The translations under genes were made by a program, and so were the position numbers. 64,000 bases of DNA from an uncultured Sphingomonadaceae bacterium (lineage in GTDB: Bacteria > Pseudomonadota > Alphaproteobacteria > Sphingomonadales > Sphingomonadaceae). The stretch is from positions 117,544 to 181,543 of the forward strand of contig CANLBM010000006.1 of NCBI GenBank assembly GCA_947488845.1, read 5' to 3'. Below the pieces are notes generated by a model. The model was not told the DNA's origin and made no database searches. It saw nothing but the letters and a program-made list of their open reading frames with translations. Shown in pieces: positions 9,805-18,283 of the stretch. Positions within the stretch are counted from its first letter, which is position 1, and each line of letters starts with the position of its first letter.

Positions 9805-10725
9805 TTATGCCTCGGCCCGCGCAACCAGCGATGGCAACGATCGTCCGAGTATTCCTTCAAACCACTGGTTGGTGGCTATGGCTTTGCGGAGATCCACATC
9901 ATGCTTGATGCCCGAACGTTTGAGCAGATTGACGAGATCTTCCGTCGCTATATTGCCGGTTGCGTTTGGCGCAAACGGACATCCGCCGAGGCCACCGAGG
10001 CTGGAGTCCAAAGTTGCCACGCCGGCCTGAACGGCGGCCCAGGCATTTGCTATGCCGGTGTTGCGCGTGTCATGAAAATGGGCGCGCATGGAGATATGGT
10101 CGGGGAGCAATTCCCTGAGCCGTCCGAACAGGTCGGTGACCTGCGCCGGAACGCCGACGCCGATCGTGTCGGCCAGCGCGATTTCCATCGGGTCTTCGGC
10201 GGCCATTTCCCCGGCGATATGGAGGACCGTCTCGGGATCGACCGCGCCTTCGAACGGACAGCCGAAGGCGGCCGAGATGGTCACCTGTGCCTTAAGCCCT
10301 TCGGCCTTGGCAAAGCGGATCATCTCACGGCTTTCCTTGATACCTTGTTTTATTGTCTGGCCTTGGTTTTTCTGACCGAATGTGTCGCTCGCCACAACCA
10401 CGCAGCCAGCTTCGTCGATTCCGCGTTTATTGCCTTCCCTTGTAGCAAGGCCTCGCAAGACGCCGCGCTTATTCAGGCACAGTCCGATATAGGAAACATC
10501 ATCACGGTCGGGCAGACCGGCGATCACCTCTTCGGCATCAGCCATCTGCGGCACGCGCCCAGGATGGACAAAGCTTGCCACTTCCATGCGCTTCACCCCG
10601 GCATCAAGCATGCGCTCGATAAGGCCCAACTTGTCCGCCGTCGAAATTATCTCGGCTTCATTCTGCAGCCCATCCCTTGGACCAACTTCCAAAATTGTTA
10701 CCGCTGAGCGGTTATCTGTGTTCAT
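9805..10725 (-). CDS. Hydroxymethylglutaryl-CoA lyase-like enzyme
   Basis: The 306-aa TIM-barrel protein belongs to the DRE-type HMG-CoA lyase group, which cleaves 3-hydroxy-3-methylglutaryl-CoA to acetyl-CoA and acetoacetate. Visible signatures are VGPRDGLQNE (metal-binding Asp and catalytic Arg), the MRAHFHDTRNTG metal site and the C-terminal GGLGGCPFAPNATGN loop with the catalytic Cys. The true start is the ATG at 10725 (MNTDNRS); reading back to 10740 would use a TTG inside the TTGTATACAA palindrome. No clear ribosome site is seen, so the mRNA may have a very short leader. The neighbouring CoA-transferase suggests a related acyl-CoA as real substrate. Confidence 0.88.
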   Translation of the reverse strand: MNTDNRSAVTILEVGPRDGLQNEAEIISTADKLGLIERMLDAGVKRMEVASFVHPGRVPQMADAEEVIAGLPDRDDVSYIGLCLNKRGVLRGLATREGNKRGIDEAGCVVVASDTFGQKNQGQTIKQGIKESREMIRFAKAEGLKAQVTISAAFGCPFEGAVDPETVLHIAGEMAAEDPMEIALADTIGVGVPAQVTDLFGRLRELLPDHISMRAHFHDTRNTGIANAWAAVQAGVATLDSSLGGLGGCPFAPNATGNIATEDLVNLLKRSGIKHDVDLRKAIATNQWFEGILGRSLPSLVARAEA

Positions 10726-10730
10726 AAAAT

Positions 10731-10740
10731 TTGTATACAA
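10731..10740. promoter_or_regulatory. Palindromic operator candidate TTGTATACAA (site 1)
   Basis: A perfect 10-bp palindrome lies in the divergent region between the lyase operon (minus) and the CoA-transferase gene (plus). An identical copy occurs at 12704-12713 in the next divergent region. A degenerate half-site TTGTATA follows at 10754-10760. Palindromes of this size are typical binding sites of GntR/FCD regulators, and such a regulator is encoded at 11974-12627. The site is only 5 bp from the lyase ATG, where binding should block transcription or translation initiation. Confidence 0.7.
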
Positions 10741-10788
10741 TTCTTATTCCTCTTTGTATAGGAGAAAGAATGTTCAAGGAGTATTTTT

Positions 10789-11970
10789 ATGACGCAAGGT
10801 GCATTGACAGGGTTGCGACTGATCGAAATGGGGCAGTTGATTGCAGGTCCGTTCTGCGGCCAACTCATGGGCGACCATGGAGCAGAAGTTATCAAGATAG
10901 AGCCTCCCAAAGTCGGCGATGCAATGCGGAGCTGGGGACAGGGCATTCCGCTGTGGTTTTCCGTTGTCGGCCGCAACAAGAAATCAATAACGCTCAATTT
11001 ACGCGAAAAAGAGGGTCAGGAAATTGTCAAAAAACTGGTCGATAAATCGGACTTTCTGCTCGAAAACTTTCGCGCCGGCACCATGGAAAAATGGGGCCTA
11101 GACTATGAGACGCTCAGCGCGATCAACAAGGGCTTGATCATGATTCGCGTGTCGGGCTATGGCCAGACTGGGCCTTATTCGCACCGTGCAGGCTACGGCG
11201 GCATCGGTGAAGCGATGGGCGGCATGCGCTATATCATAGGCGAACCCGACCGCCCGCCGAGCCGCGCAGGCCTTTCCATCGGCGATTCGCTGGCCGCAAC
11301 CTATGCCTGCCTTGGCGCGCTAATGGCGCTGGAGCATCGGCACAAAACCGGAGAAGGACAAGTCGTCGATTCGGCGATTTACGAGGCGGTGCTGGCCAAT
11401 ATGGAATCAACGGTCGCCGAATATACCGTGGCCGGCCATATCCGCGAACGCACAGGCTCCATCCTACCTAAGATCGCGCCATCCAATGTCTATCCGACGC
11501 AGGATGGCAGTGTTTTGGTCGCCGGCAATCAGGACAGTGTCTGGAAACGGATGTCGGCGATGATGGGCAAGCCGGAACTGGCCAGCGACGAACGTTTTGC
11601 GACCCATGTTGCGCGCGGAGAGCATCAGGCGGAACTGGACGTCATGATTGCCGACTGGACGCGCAACTTCACCAGTCAGGATCTCCTGACATTATGTGAG
11701 AATAGCGGCGTTCCAGCGGGAAACATCTATCGTGCGCCGGAAATGCTGGCGGATCCCCATTTCAAGGCGCGTGAGGCTCTGGTCGAAGTAGACCACCCGC
11801 AGCACGATAATTTTGTCATGCAAAATGTCGCCCCGAAATTGTCCAAGACCCCTGGTCATATCGAAAGCGTTGGCCCGGAACTGGGTGCGCATAATGAAGC
11901 AATTTACGGCGAAATGCTCGGCATGAACAGCGCGCAAATGGCTGACCTGCAGGACCGCGGGATCATCTGA
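10789..11970 (+). CDS. Class III (CaiB/BaiF/Frc) acyl-CoA transferase
   Basis: The 393-aa protein is a family III CoA-transferase, which moves CoA between carboxylic acids through an enzyme-bound anhydride. The N-terminus GLRLIEMGQLIAGPFCGQLMGDHGAEVIKIEPP is diagnostic, and the catalytic Asp lies in LSIGDSLAATYA near residue 164. It is divergent from the lyase-hyuAB operon, sharing the TTGTATACAA site. It presumably activates the carboxylic acid made by HyuAB to a CoA ester for the lyase; that order of steps is inference. Confidence 0.92.
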   Translation: MTQGALTGLRLIEMGQLIAGPFCGQLMGDHGAEVIKIEPPKVGDAMRSWGQGIPLWFSVVGRNKKSITLNLREKEGQEIVKKLVDKSDFLLENFRAGTMEKWGLDYETLSAINKGLIMIRVSGYGQTGPYSHRAGYGGIGEAMGGMRYIIGEPDRPPSRAGLSIGDSLAATYACLGALMALEHRHKTGEGQVVDSAIYEAVLANMESTVAEYTVAGHIRERTGSILPKIAPSNVYPTQDGSVLVAGNQDSVWKRMSAMMGKPELASDERFATHVARGEHQAELDVMIADWTRNFTSQDLLTLCENSGVPAGNIYRAPEMLADPHFKAREALVEVDHPQHDNFVMQNVAPKLSKTPGHIESVGPELGAHNEAIYGEMLGMNSAQMADLQDRGII

Positions 11971-11973
11971 CGG

Positions 11974-12627
11974 TCACTCTTCGACGCCGATCTTTGTAGC
12001 AACGCTGAAACTGTGGAATGCCCGGCGGATATGGCTGGTCATGACGGAAGAGGCCCAGGCCTCGTCCTTTGCGGTGAAGGCGGCGATAAGCTCCTCATGA
12101 TCGGCACGCGACTGCATCAAATCTTCTCGCGAATATTGATGGGCGGTGCGACGCACCACCGGCTGTTCGATCAGCGCCGGGAGCAACTTGCTCAGCCTCG
12201 GCGATTGCGCGCAATCAAGAATCAAGTCATGAAATTGCCGATTGGTGGTCAGGAAGGTCGCGATATCCGGCGTTGCCTGATCGATCGCTTTTGTCAGCGC
12301 TTCATTGATTTCACGCAATTGGTTCAGTCTCTTCGCATCCATCCTTTGCGCGGCGCGCTCAACAGCATGGGATTCCAGCATCCCCCGCAATGTGAACATT
12401 TCGTCGATTTCATCATTTGACCAGTCGGCGACCGAAAGCCGCTTGGACGCGCTCCGCACCAGCAGCATTTCATTTTCGAGCCGCTGGACGGCGTCACGTA
12501 CCGGTGTTCGAGACACTCCGGAAACCTCGGAAAGCCTTTCCTCGGTCAATTGCATACCCGGACGCACTTCTCCGGACAGAATGAAGCTGCGTATTTTTCT
12601 ATATGCACGATCAGAAGCACGGCTCAT
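11974..12627 (-). CDS. GntR-family (FCD domain) transcriptional regulator
   Basis: The 217-aa protein has an N-terminal winged helix (YRKIRSFILSGEVRPGMQLTEERLSEVSGVSRTPVRDAVQRLE, residues 7-50) and an all-helical FCD ligand domain with metal-site histidines. FCD regulators usually repress catabolic genes until an organic acid or its CoA ester binds. I use the ATG at 12627; an upstream TTG at 12663 would add 12 residues. It converges on the CoA-transferase (3 bp apart) and is divergent from the racemase-fold gene across the second TTGTATACAA site, so it is the natural candidate for binding both palindromes. Confidence 0.92.
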   Translation of the reverse strand: MSRASDRAYRKIRSFILSGEVRPGMQLTEERLSEVSGVSRTPVRDAVQRLENEMLLVRSASKRLSVADWSNDEIDEMFTLRGMLESHAVERAAQRMDAKRLNQLREINEALTKAIDQATPDIATFLTTNRQFHDLILDCAQSPRLSKLLPALIEQPVVRRTAHQYSREDLMQSRADHEELIAAFTAKDEAWASSVMTSHIRRAFHSFSVATKIGVEE

Positions 12628-12703
12628 CAATAGGCTCTTGGCGCAATAAAGTCTGATGGGCAAGTCCTGACCATGCCTACAATTTCTCCTTGACGGATTG
12701 CAT

Positions 12704-12713
12704 TTGTATACAA
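12704..12713. promoter_or_regulatory. Palindromic operator candidate TTGTATACAA (site 2)
   Basis: This is an exact copy of the palindrome at 10731-10740; the shared string extends to TTTGTATACAA. It lies between the GntR gene (minus) and the racemase-SnoaL-SnoaL-TonB receptor genes (plus), as expected for autoregulation plus control of the downstream operon. Confidence 0.7.
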
Positions 12714-12764
12714 TAGAATGTCATCAGGGAGTCTTTACATCACCATGACTGAACCGAAATTGCT

Positions 12765-13508
12765 ATGAAGCGGATCAAGGTCATCGTCCCCATCCCGATG
12801 GATGAGGCGGGCGTGGCCGCCCGCGCAGAGCAATTGCCCGCTGACTTCGTCAGGGAAGGTTTCCAGCCTGAATTTGTCGCCGTCCCCTGGGGCGCTGCTC
12901 TGGGTGACAGCTATCACGACACATTGCTGATGGACTGGACGGTTTTCCAGGCCGGGATCAAGGCAGAGGAAGAAGGCTATGCCGGGGTCCTGATCGACAC
13001 GGTCAGCGACAGCGGTCTCCGCGCACTTCGTTCCCGTCTCGATATTCCGGTGGTCGGCCCGGGCGAGGCGGCCTTTGCCGCCGCGATGATGCTGGGCAAG
13101 AAGTTCACCGTGCTGACGATGTGGCCGGAATGGTTCCCGCTCTACGAAAAGACGCTGACCGAATATGGCTGGTGGGAACGGGTCGCCTCGCTGCGCTCGA
13201 TCGAGACCCGGCCCGATGTCACCGAATTGCTGGCCGGCAAGGAAGAGGTGATATTCGACAAGCTCCGGGAAGAGGCGGTGCTGGCGATGGAAGAGGACGG
13301 CGCGGATGTCATCGTGCTCGGTTCAACCACCATGCACCAGTCGGCCCGATATCTCGACGAGAATCTGCCGATCCCGGTGCTCAACCCGGGACAGGTTGCC
13401 TATAAATTTCTCGAAACTCTGATCGAACTGGGCCTGACCCACAGCAAGAAGGCCTTTCCCGCTCCCGAAGTGCCGAAAGACGAAGACATTCGAAAGGGAT
13501 GGTATTGA
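12765..13508 (+). CDS. Asp/Glu/hydantoin racemase-fold protein lacking both catalytic cysteines
   Basis: The 247-aa protein follows the Asp/Glu/hydantoin racemase fold: IKVIVPIPMDEAG at the N-terminus, VLIDTVSDSGLRALRS around 75-90 and DVIVLGSTTMH around 181-191. In hydantoin racemases the second element reads CFGDPG and the third LGCAGM, with the two cysteines as the acid/base pair. Here these positions are Thr79 and Ser187, and the whole protein has no cysteine. It is therefore unlikely to be a standard two-base racemase; decarboxylase, isomerase or hydrolase chemistry on the same fold is possible. It is coupled by TGATG to the next gene. Confidence 0.8.
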   Translation: MKRIKVIVPIPMDEAGVAARAEQLPADFVREGFQPEFVAVPWGAALGDSYHDTLLMDWTVFQAGIKAEEEGYAGVLIDTVSDSGLRALRSRLDIPVVGPGEAAFAAAMMLGKKFTVLTMWPEWFPLYEKTLTEYGWWERVASLRSIETRPDVTELLAGKEEVIFDKLREEAVLAMEEDGADVIVLGSTTMHQSARYLDENLPIPVLNPGQVAYKFLETLIELGLTHSKKAFPAPEVPKDEDIRKGWY

Positions 13509-13939
13509 TGACTGACTGGACACCCGGAATGGCAGGCCAGATCGCTTTGCCTTATCCCTTTTACATCGACATCGTGACCAAACGCTATTTTGACGGCGTC
13601 GATAACAAGAATATGACCCAGGTGCTCAACTGTTTCGCGCCGGACGCTGTGCTCTACGAGGCGACTTCGGACACCACCCACAACGGCCGCGAAGCGATCA
13701 GGGCGATGTTCGAAAAGCTGTTCGCCGATTTCGAGCAGATCTGGCACGGCAATTTTGTCCACACCGCCGACCCTGCATCCAACGCCGTCTGCTCGCAGTT
13801 CACGGTGCTGATCACCCCCAATGGCGGCGAGCAGCTGCGCTATGAAAATTGCAACCGCTTCTATTGCAAGGACCGCCTGTTCCAGGATGTCACCGTCTAT
13901 ATGAGCGGCGACAATCTGCTGAAAGAGGGAGATGTCTGA
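13508..13939 (+). CDS. SnoaL-like (NTF2 fold) protein 1
   Basis: The 143-aa cone-shaped NTF2-fold protein has the SnoaL pattern: a helix with YFDGVDNKNMTQVLNCFAPDAVLYEA, a GREAIRAMFEKLFADF helix, and strands ending FYCKDRLFQDVTVYMSG. Family members act as small polyketide cyclases, dehydratases, isomerases or ligand binders. It starts at the ATG overlapping the racemase-fold stop and its own stop overlaps the next start (TGATG), so three genes are tightly coupled. Its function in this pathway is unknown. Confidence 0.8.
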   Translation: MTDWTPGMAGQIALPYPFYIDIVTKRYFDGVDNKNMTQVLNCFAPDAVLYEATSDTTHNGREAIRAMFEKLFADFEQIWHGNFVHTADPASNAVCSQFTVLITPNGGEQLRYENCNRFYCKDRLFQDVTVYMSGDNLLKEGDV

Positions 13940-14337
13940 TGCAATATGAACCCGGTCTTTCGCGCGACGAGCTGATCGAGCTGGCAACCCGGACCTATTT
14001 CGGCAATGTCGATGCCAAGAACATGGAGGCGGCGCTCGACTGCTTCCATGATGGCGCGCTGTTCTGCGTCCAGACCGACTTCACCCGCCATAGCGGCAAG
14101 GAAGAGATCCGGCGGATGTTTGAGGATTTCTTCGGTGCCTATGAAACCATCGTCCACCGCGATTTCACCTGTACCGTCGATGAAGCCAACGGCCGGATCG
14201 CCGCCTCTTTTATCGCAGAGCTGACCGATGCCGACGGCGGTGTCACATTACTCAACAACACCAATTTCTGGAGAGTCCGGGACGGCAAGTTTCAGGAAGT
14301 TTACGTCTATATGAGCGGGGCCAATGTGCTCGTCTAA
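13939..14337 (+). CDS. SnoaL-like (NTF2 fold) protein 2
   Basis: The 132-aa protein is a paralogue of the preceding gene, with parallel segments (YFGNVDAKNMEAALDCFHDGAL, KEEIRRMFEDFFGAYE, DGKFQEVYVYMSGANVLV). Tandem SnoaL paralogues with translational coupling suggest a heteromer or successive steps on related intermediates. The start at 13939 is set by the TGATG overlap; the open frame extends upstream to 13849 without support. Confidence 0.8.
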   Translation: MQYEPGLSRDELIELATRTYFGNVDAKNMEAALDCFHDGALFCVQTDFTRHSGKEEIRRMFEDFFGAYETIVHRDFTCTVDEANGRIAASFIAELTDADGGVTLLNNTNFWRVRDGKFQEVYVYMSGANVLV

Positions 14338-14393
14338 ATCCATTTGACGGGTCCAAAGGCCTGCAAATCATTCCATTCAGGGAAGGAAGAAAA

Positions 14394-16919
14394 ATGCGTC
14401 ATATCAAAAAAGCTCTTTCACTATCAGCCGGCTTCGCCGCGCTGGTCGGTTTCAATCCGGCATTCGCGCAGACCGGAGCTGAACAGTCAGCGAGCGAAGG
14501 TCAGGACAGCAATGTGATCATCGTGACGGCACGACGTCAGGACGAACTGCTTGCAGACGTTCCGGCATCGGTCACGGTTTTCACGTCCGAAATGCTCGAT
14601 CGGACGGGCGTCCAGCAAGCCGATGAATTTGTCCAGCTGACCGCTGGTGTGACCATTGTCAGCGGTACCGCAGAAGCGGGCGACACCCAGATAAACATCC
14701 GCGGGATCAATGGTGCACGCGACGCCGAAAGCTCGGTTGCGCTGGTGGTTGACGGCATTCTCAAGACCAACACCGCCCAACTCAATCAGGATCAGGGCAC
14801 GTTGCGCCAGATTGAAATCCTCAAAGGTCCGCAAGGCGCTCTTTATGGCCGCAACGCTGCAGCAGGCGCGATTGTCATTCAGACGCTCAAGCCAGGCGAC
14901 ATTCTGGAAGGTGGTATCAAGGTCAGCGCCGCCCAGGACAAGACTTACAAGGCGTCGGCCTATATTTCCACGCCATTGGGCGACAGCGCCGGTCTGGTGC
15001 TCTCCGGCTCCTACAACACCACCGACGGCTTTTACCGCAACAGCTTTCTGAACAACAGTAAAGTGGTCGATGATCAGGAAACCTGGTCGGTCGACGGGCG
15101 GTTTGTGGCGCAGCTTGGGGATGCAACCGAAGTCGATGTAAAGGCTCGCTACGCAGACCTTTCCGGCGCCTCGATCAATTTCAACACGTCATTCCATCTG
15201 CCCAATTTTGCCGGCGTCGATCCGGCCTTTTTCGAAGACGTGAACACGCACAAGTTCGGCTATTATTCGAACATCCGCCCGACCAACGACCAGACGACAT
15301 TCGAGACATCGGTCAAACTGACCCATGAATTTGAAGCTATGACGCTGACCGCCTGGGCGCTTTACAGCGATGTGGACCAGGCGTTGACAGCAGACGGCAC
15401 GTCGGCAGATTTTGCCCGCTATACTTTCCCGGGTGCAACGCCCGCATCGGTCGCAGCGTCGAACAGTTGCTTTGCAACCACGGCGCAACTGACCGGCTAT
15501 CCGCTCAATGCCCCGACCTTTGTCGGCAACAATCCGATCCCGTTCATTTTCGATCCGGTCAACGGTTCAACCCTCGGCGCCTATAGCCCGACCACCTGCG
15601 ACGGCACCCAATATCAGATTCGCGAACAGACCGACATCAGCGCGGAAATCCGGCTGGCTTCCAATGGCGACGGACCGCTGGCCTGGCAGATCGGTGCCTA
15701 TTATCTGAACATCGACCGGGATGTCGGAGTCAGCCTCGGTGCTGATCTGGGGCAGGGAATCATCAGAGAATTGTACAATGATGCAAACAGCAGCAATCCT
15801 ACTTCGCAGCTGTTTGCCGACAATTTCAATACCAATGTCTATGCCGCCTTCGGTTCGGTTGATTATGAAGTTGCCGATAATTTCGACGTCAGTCTGGCGC
15901 TGCGCTACGATATCGAGCAGCGGGAAGTATCCAGCCGGGTGCCACTGGTAACCGATCCGATCACCGGCGGTCCGATCAATCCGGGTCAGGCTTTTGGTGC
16001 CATTCCGGATCAGAAGGAGACGTTCAAGGAACTGCAGCCCAAACTGTCGCTGCGCTATGGTCTGACCGACGACCTGAACTTCTACGCCAACTGGGGCATC
16101 GGTTTCAAATCGGGCGGTTTCAACAACCAGGGTTCCGCCGCCATTGTTGACCAGAATTTCAACCAGTTCCTCGGCACCAATGTCCTGATCAACGATATTT
16201 ACCGCAAGGAAACATCAAGCGCATTCGAGGCTGGCTTCAAGGGATCGGCTGCCAATGGCGCGATCACTTTCGATCTTGCGGGCTATTACACCAAGGTCGA
16301 CGACATGCAGTTCTTCGAATTTTTCGTGGGCGCATTTGGTCTGCTCCGGGTAGTCTCGAACATCGACAAGGTCGATATCTACGGGGCGGAATTCAATGCC
16401 AATGCGGAGATTGTCGAGGGCTGGAATATTTTCGGTTCGGTCAATGTCACCGAAAGCGAAATCAAGGCCAACGCTTCGCGTCCTTATACAGTCGGCAACA
16501 AGTCGCCTCATACCGCAGATTATACCATCAATCTGGGAACCCAAATGGTTGCCCCTATCGCCAGCAGTTTTGATCTGGTGATGCGCGCCGACTATCGCAT
16601 CACCGGTCCGACCTGGTTCCACACGGTTCAGGAAGACACCGGCCCGACCCTGTTCAGTGGTCTGTTACCCGGTTCTGCTCTGGCCCTACCCGCGTTTGTC
16701 GGCGATGGCGATATGTCGGTTACCGAGCGTGACGCTTTCGGGGTTCTCGATCTTCGTTTCGGACTGGAAGGCGACAACTGGAATGTCACCGCCTTTGCCG
16801 ACAATCTGCTCGACAAGCGCTATCTCAACGAGGTGATTACCGCGGTTGAATTTGGCGGGTCGTTCATTTCACCCGGCGGCCTGCGCCGCTTCGGTGTAGA
16901 AGTTGGATATAAATTCTGA
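14394..16919 (+). CDS. TonB-dependent outer-membrane receptor
   Basis: The 841-aa protein has a signal peptide (residues 1-26, cleavage after AFA), a TonB-box-like segment VIIVTARRQDELLADVP, a plug domain (about 45-160, with RGINGARDAESSVALVVDG and LKGPQGALYGRNAAAGAIVIQT), and a long beta-barrel ending in the aromatic YKF expected for outer-membrane insertion. The type is the sphingomonad substrate receptor rather than a recognised siderophore or B12 receptor. It lies 56 bp after the second SnoaL gene with a good GGAAGGAAG ribosome site, so it probably imports the substrate of the catabolic cluster. Confidence 0.93.
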   Translation: MRHIKKALSLSAGFAALVGFNPAFAQTGAEQSASEGQDSNVIIVTARRQDELLADVPASVTVFTSEMLDRTGVQQADEFVQLTAGVTIVSGTAEAGDTQINIRGINGARDAESSVALVVDGILKTNTAQLNQDQGTLRQIEILKGPQGALYGRNAAAGAIVIQTLKPGDILEGGIKVSAAQDKTYKASAYISTPLGDSAGLVLSGSYNTTDGFYRNSFLNNSKVVDDQETWSVDGRFVAQLGDATEVDVKARYADLSGASINFNTSFHLPNFAGVDPAFFEDVNTHKFGYYSNIRPTNDQTTFETSVKLTHEFEAMTLTAWALYSDVDQALTADGTSADFARYTFPGATPASVAASNSCFATTAQLTGYPLNAPTFVGNNPIPFIFDPVNGSTLGAYSPTTCDGTQYQIREQTDISAEIRLASNGDGPLAWQIGAYYLNIDRDVGVSLGADLGQGIIRELYNDANSSNPTSQLFADNFNTNVYAAFGSVDYEVADNFDVSLALRYDIEQREVSSRVPLVTDPITGGPINPGQAFGAIPDQKETFKELQPKLSLRYGLTDDLNFYANWGIGFKSGGFNNQGSAAIVDQNFNQFLGTNVLINDIYRKETSSAFEAGFKGSAANGAITFDLAGYYTKVDDMQFFEFFVGAFGLLRVVSNIDKVDIYGAEFNANAEIVEGWNIFGSVNVTESEIKANASRPYTVGNKSPHTADYTINLGTQMVAPIASSFDLVMRADYRITGPTWFHTVQEDTGPTLFSGLLPGSALALPAFVGDGDMSVTERDAFGVLDLRFGLEGDNWNVTAFADNLLDKRYLNEVITAVEFGGSFISPGGLRRFGVEVGYKF

Positions 16920-17072
16920 TGACTGGGCCGTCTTGCGGCGGCGTATATCGTTGCTGTCATGACCCGTGATGCAGATGACAATTATGCCGGCGTTTTGACG
17001 ACAAGCGGTTGTGTGCGCGCCACGTGGGTCGAGTGTTGTTCCCATGGTGTTATCCCGATCATCGCCAATATT

Positions 17073-17927
17073 TCAGAGACGGGGCCGCTCGCCCATTGTT
17101 TCGCCGAGACGCACCAATCTCTCCGGAGCCCAGTCGGCTGAAAAAGCGATGCTGTGCTGCGGGAACAGCATGACGATCGTAGAGCCGAGCAGGAACCGCC
17201 CCATCTCCTCGCCCTTTTCGAGCGTGATATTCTCGTCGGCATAGGTCCACCGCGTGATCTGGTTAGCGGGCTTTGGTTTGACCACGCCGTGCCAGACCGT
17301 CGCCATGCTGCCGACGATGGTGGCGCCGACCAGGACCATCGCGAACGTGCCGTGCTCCGGTGATTCAAACATGCAGATCACCCGCTCGTTTCGCGCGAAA
17401 AGATTGGGCACACCGCGGGCAGTGGCGGGATTGACCGAAAACAGCGAGCCCGGCACGTAGATCATTTCTGTCAGCCTGCCGTCACAAGGCATATGCAGGC
17501 GATGATAGTCCCTGGGTGACAGATACAGATTGGCGAAGCTGCCGTTCCGAAATTTTGCCGCCAGTGCTGCATCGCCGCCGAGCAGCTCGGTGGTTGTAAA
17601 GAAATGGCCCTTGGCCTGGAGGATGCGGTGGTCATCAATAGTTCCAAGCTGGCTGATCGCGCCATCCACCGGGCAGGCAAAATCTGCTGTCGTTATCGGT
17701 CGCGCGCCGGCTTTGAGCGGACGGGTGAAAAAGGCGTTGAAGCTGTTATAGGAAGAGATGTCCGGATTTTGGGCTTCGCTCATATCGACCGCATATTTGC
17801 CGGCGAACCAGCCTATCAGCCGCGTTGTCAGCTTGCCCCGTTCCGCTTCAGCAACGCGGCCGGCAAAGGCGGTAAGGCCCCGTTTTGGCAATATATATTG
17901 TGACGCGACTTTCAAACGTTCAAACAA
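17073..17927 (-). CDS. psd: Phosphatidylserine decarboxylase proenzyme
   Basis: The enzyme converts phosphatidylserine to phosphatidylethanolamine at the inner membrane. The sequence closely follows the Proteobacterial long type: QYILPKRGLTAFAGR, VDMSEAQNPDISSYNSFNAFFTRPLK, CPVDGAISQLG, YLSPRDYHRLHMPCDG, PNLFARNERV and the self-cleavage motif LGST (Gly248-Ser249), which generates the pyruvoyl beta/alpha chains. I take the TTG at 17927 as start (FERLKVASQYILPK), matching the E. coli N-terminus, with a purine-rich GAGAAAAA upstream. The open frame continues to 18245 but that part has no family similarity. No pssA is adjacent. Confidence 0.92.
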   Translation of the reverse strand: MFERLKVASQYILPKRGLTAFAGRVAEAERGKLTTRLIGWFAGKYAVDMSEAQNPDISSYNSFNAFFTRPLKAGARPITTADFACPVDGAISQLGTIDDHRILQAKGHFFTTTELLGGDAALAAKFRNGSFANLYLSPRDYHRLHMPCDGRLTEMIYVPGSLFSVNPATARGVPNLFARNERVICMFESPEHGTFAMVLVGATIVGSMATVWHGVVKPKPANQITRWTYADENITLEKGEEMGRFLLGSTIVMLFPQHSIAFSADWAPERLVRLGETMGERPRL

Positions 17928-18283
17928 ATTTTTTCTCGCATCAATGGATCCACCAACTCTTAAACCGCAAGTCCTGCCGGTATGCCCCTCCAGAATATTG
18001 CGGACAATCAACCCGCCTTTTACCGGAACCCGGAATCTTGACCAGCATCTTTCGCGTGTTCGCGCCGGTAAACAGCCCTTTACAGCGCCCGATGCAATCA
18101 GTCGCGCCATATCGGCGTCGAATTCGGGCACTTGCGCGGCAAAATCGGGACAGACGCAAACTGCACCGGCCGAAAGCCTGACTGCCTGCCGACTTCCGCT
18201 CCTCCGGAGCTGAACACTCCAATTGATTAATTGCACATGAACCATATCGCGTTATGCTGCCATGATATTGGGGGCATCAGGAT
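17928..18283. other. Intergenic region, divergent promoters
   Basis: About 350 bp between psd (minus) and the SARP-like regulator (plus). Open frames cross it on both strands, including an N-terminal extension of psd, but none shows family features. It should hold the psd and regulator promoters. I see no clear operator or hairpin. Confidence 0.4.

Noticed and set aside
9253..10707. 484-codon open frame on the plus strand
   Set aside because: It runs antisense through hyuA and the lyase gene and has no family features.
10726..10740. Extended lyase start using the TTG at 10740
   Set aside because: It would translate the palindrome; the ATG at 10725 matches the family better.
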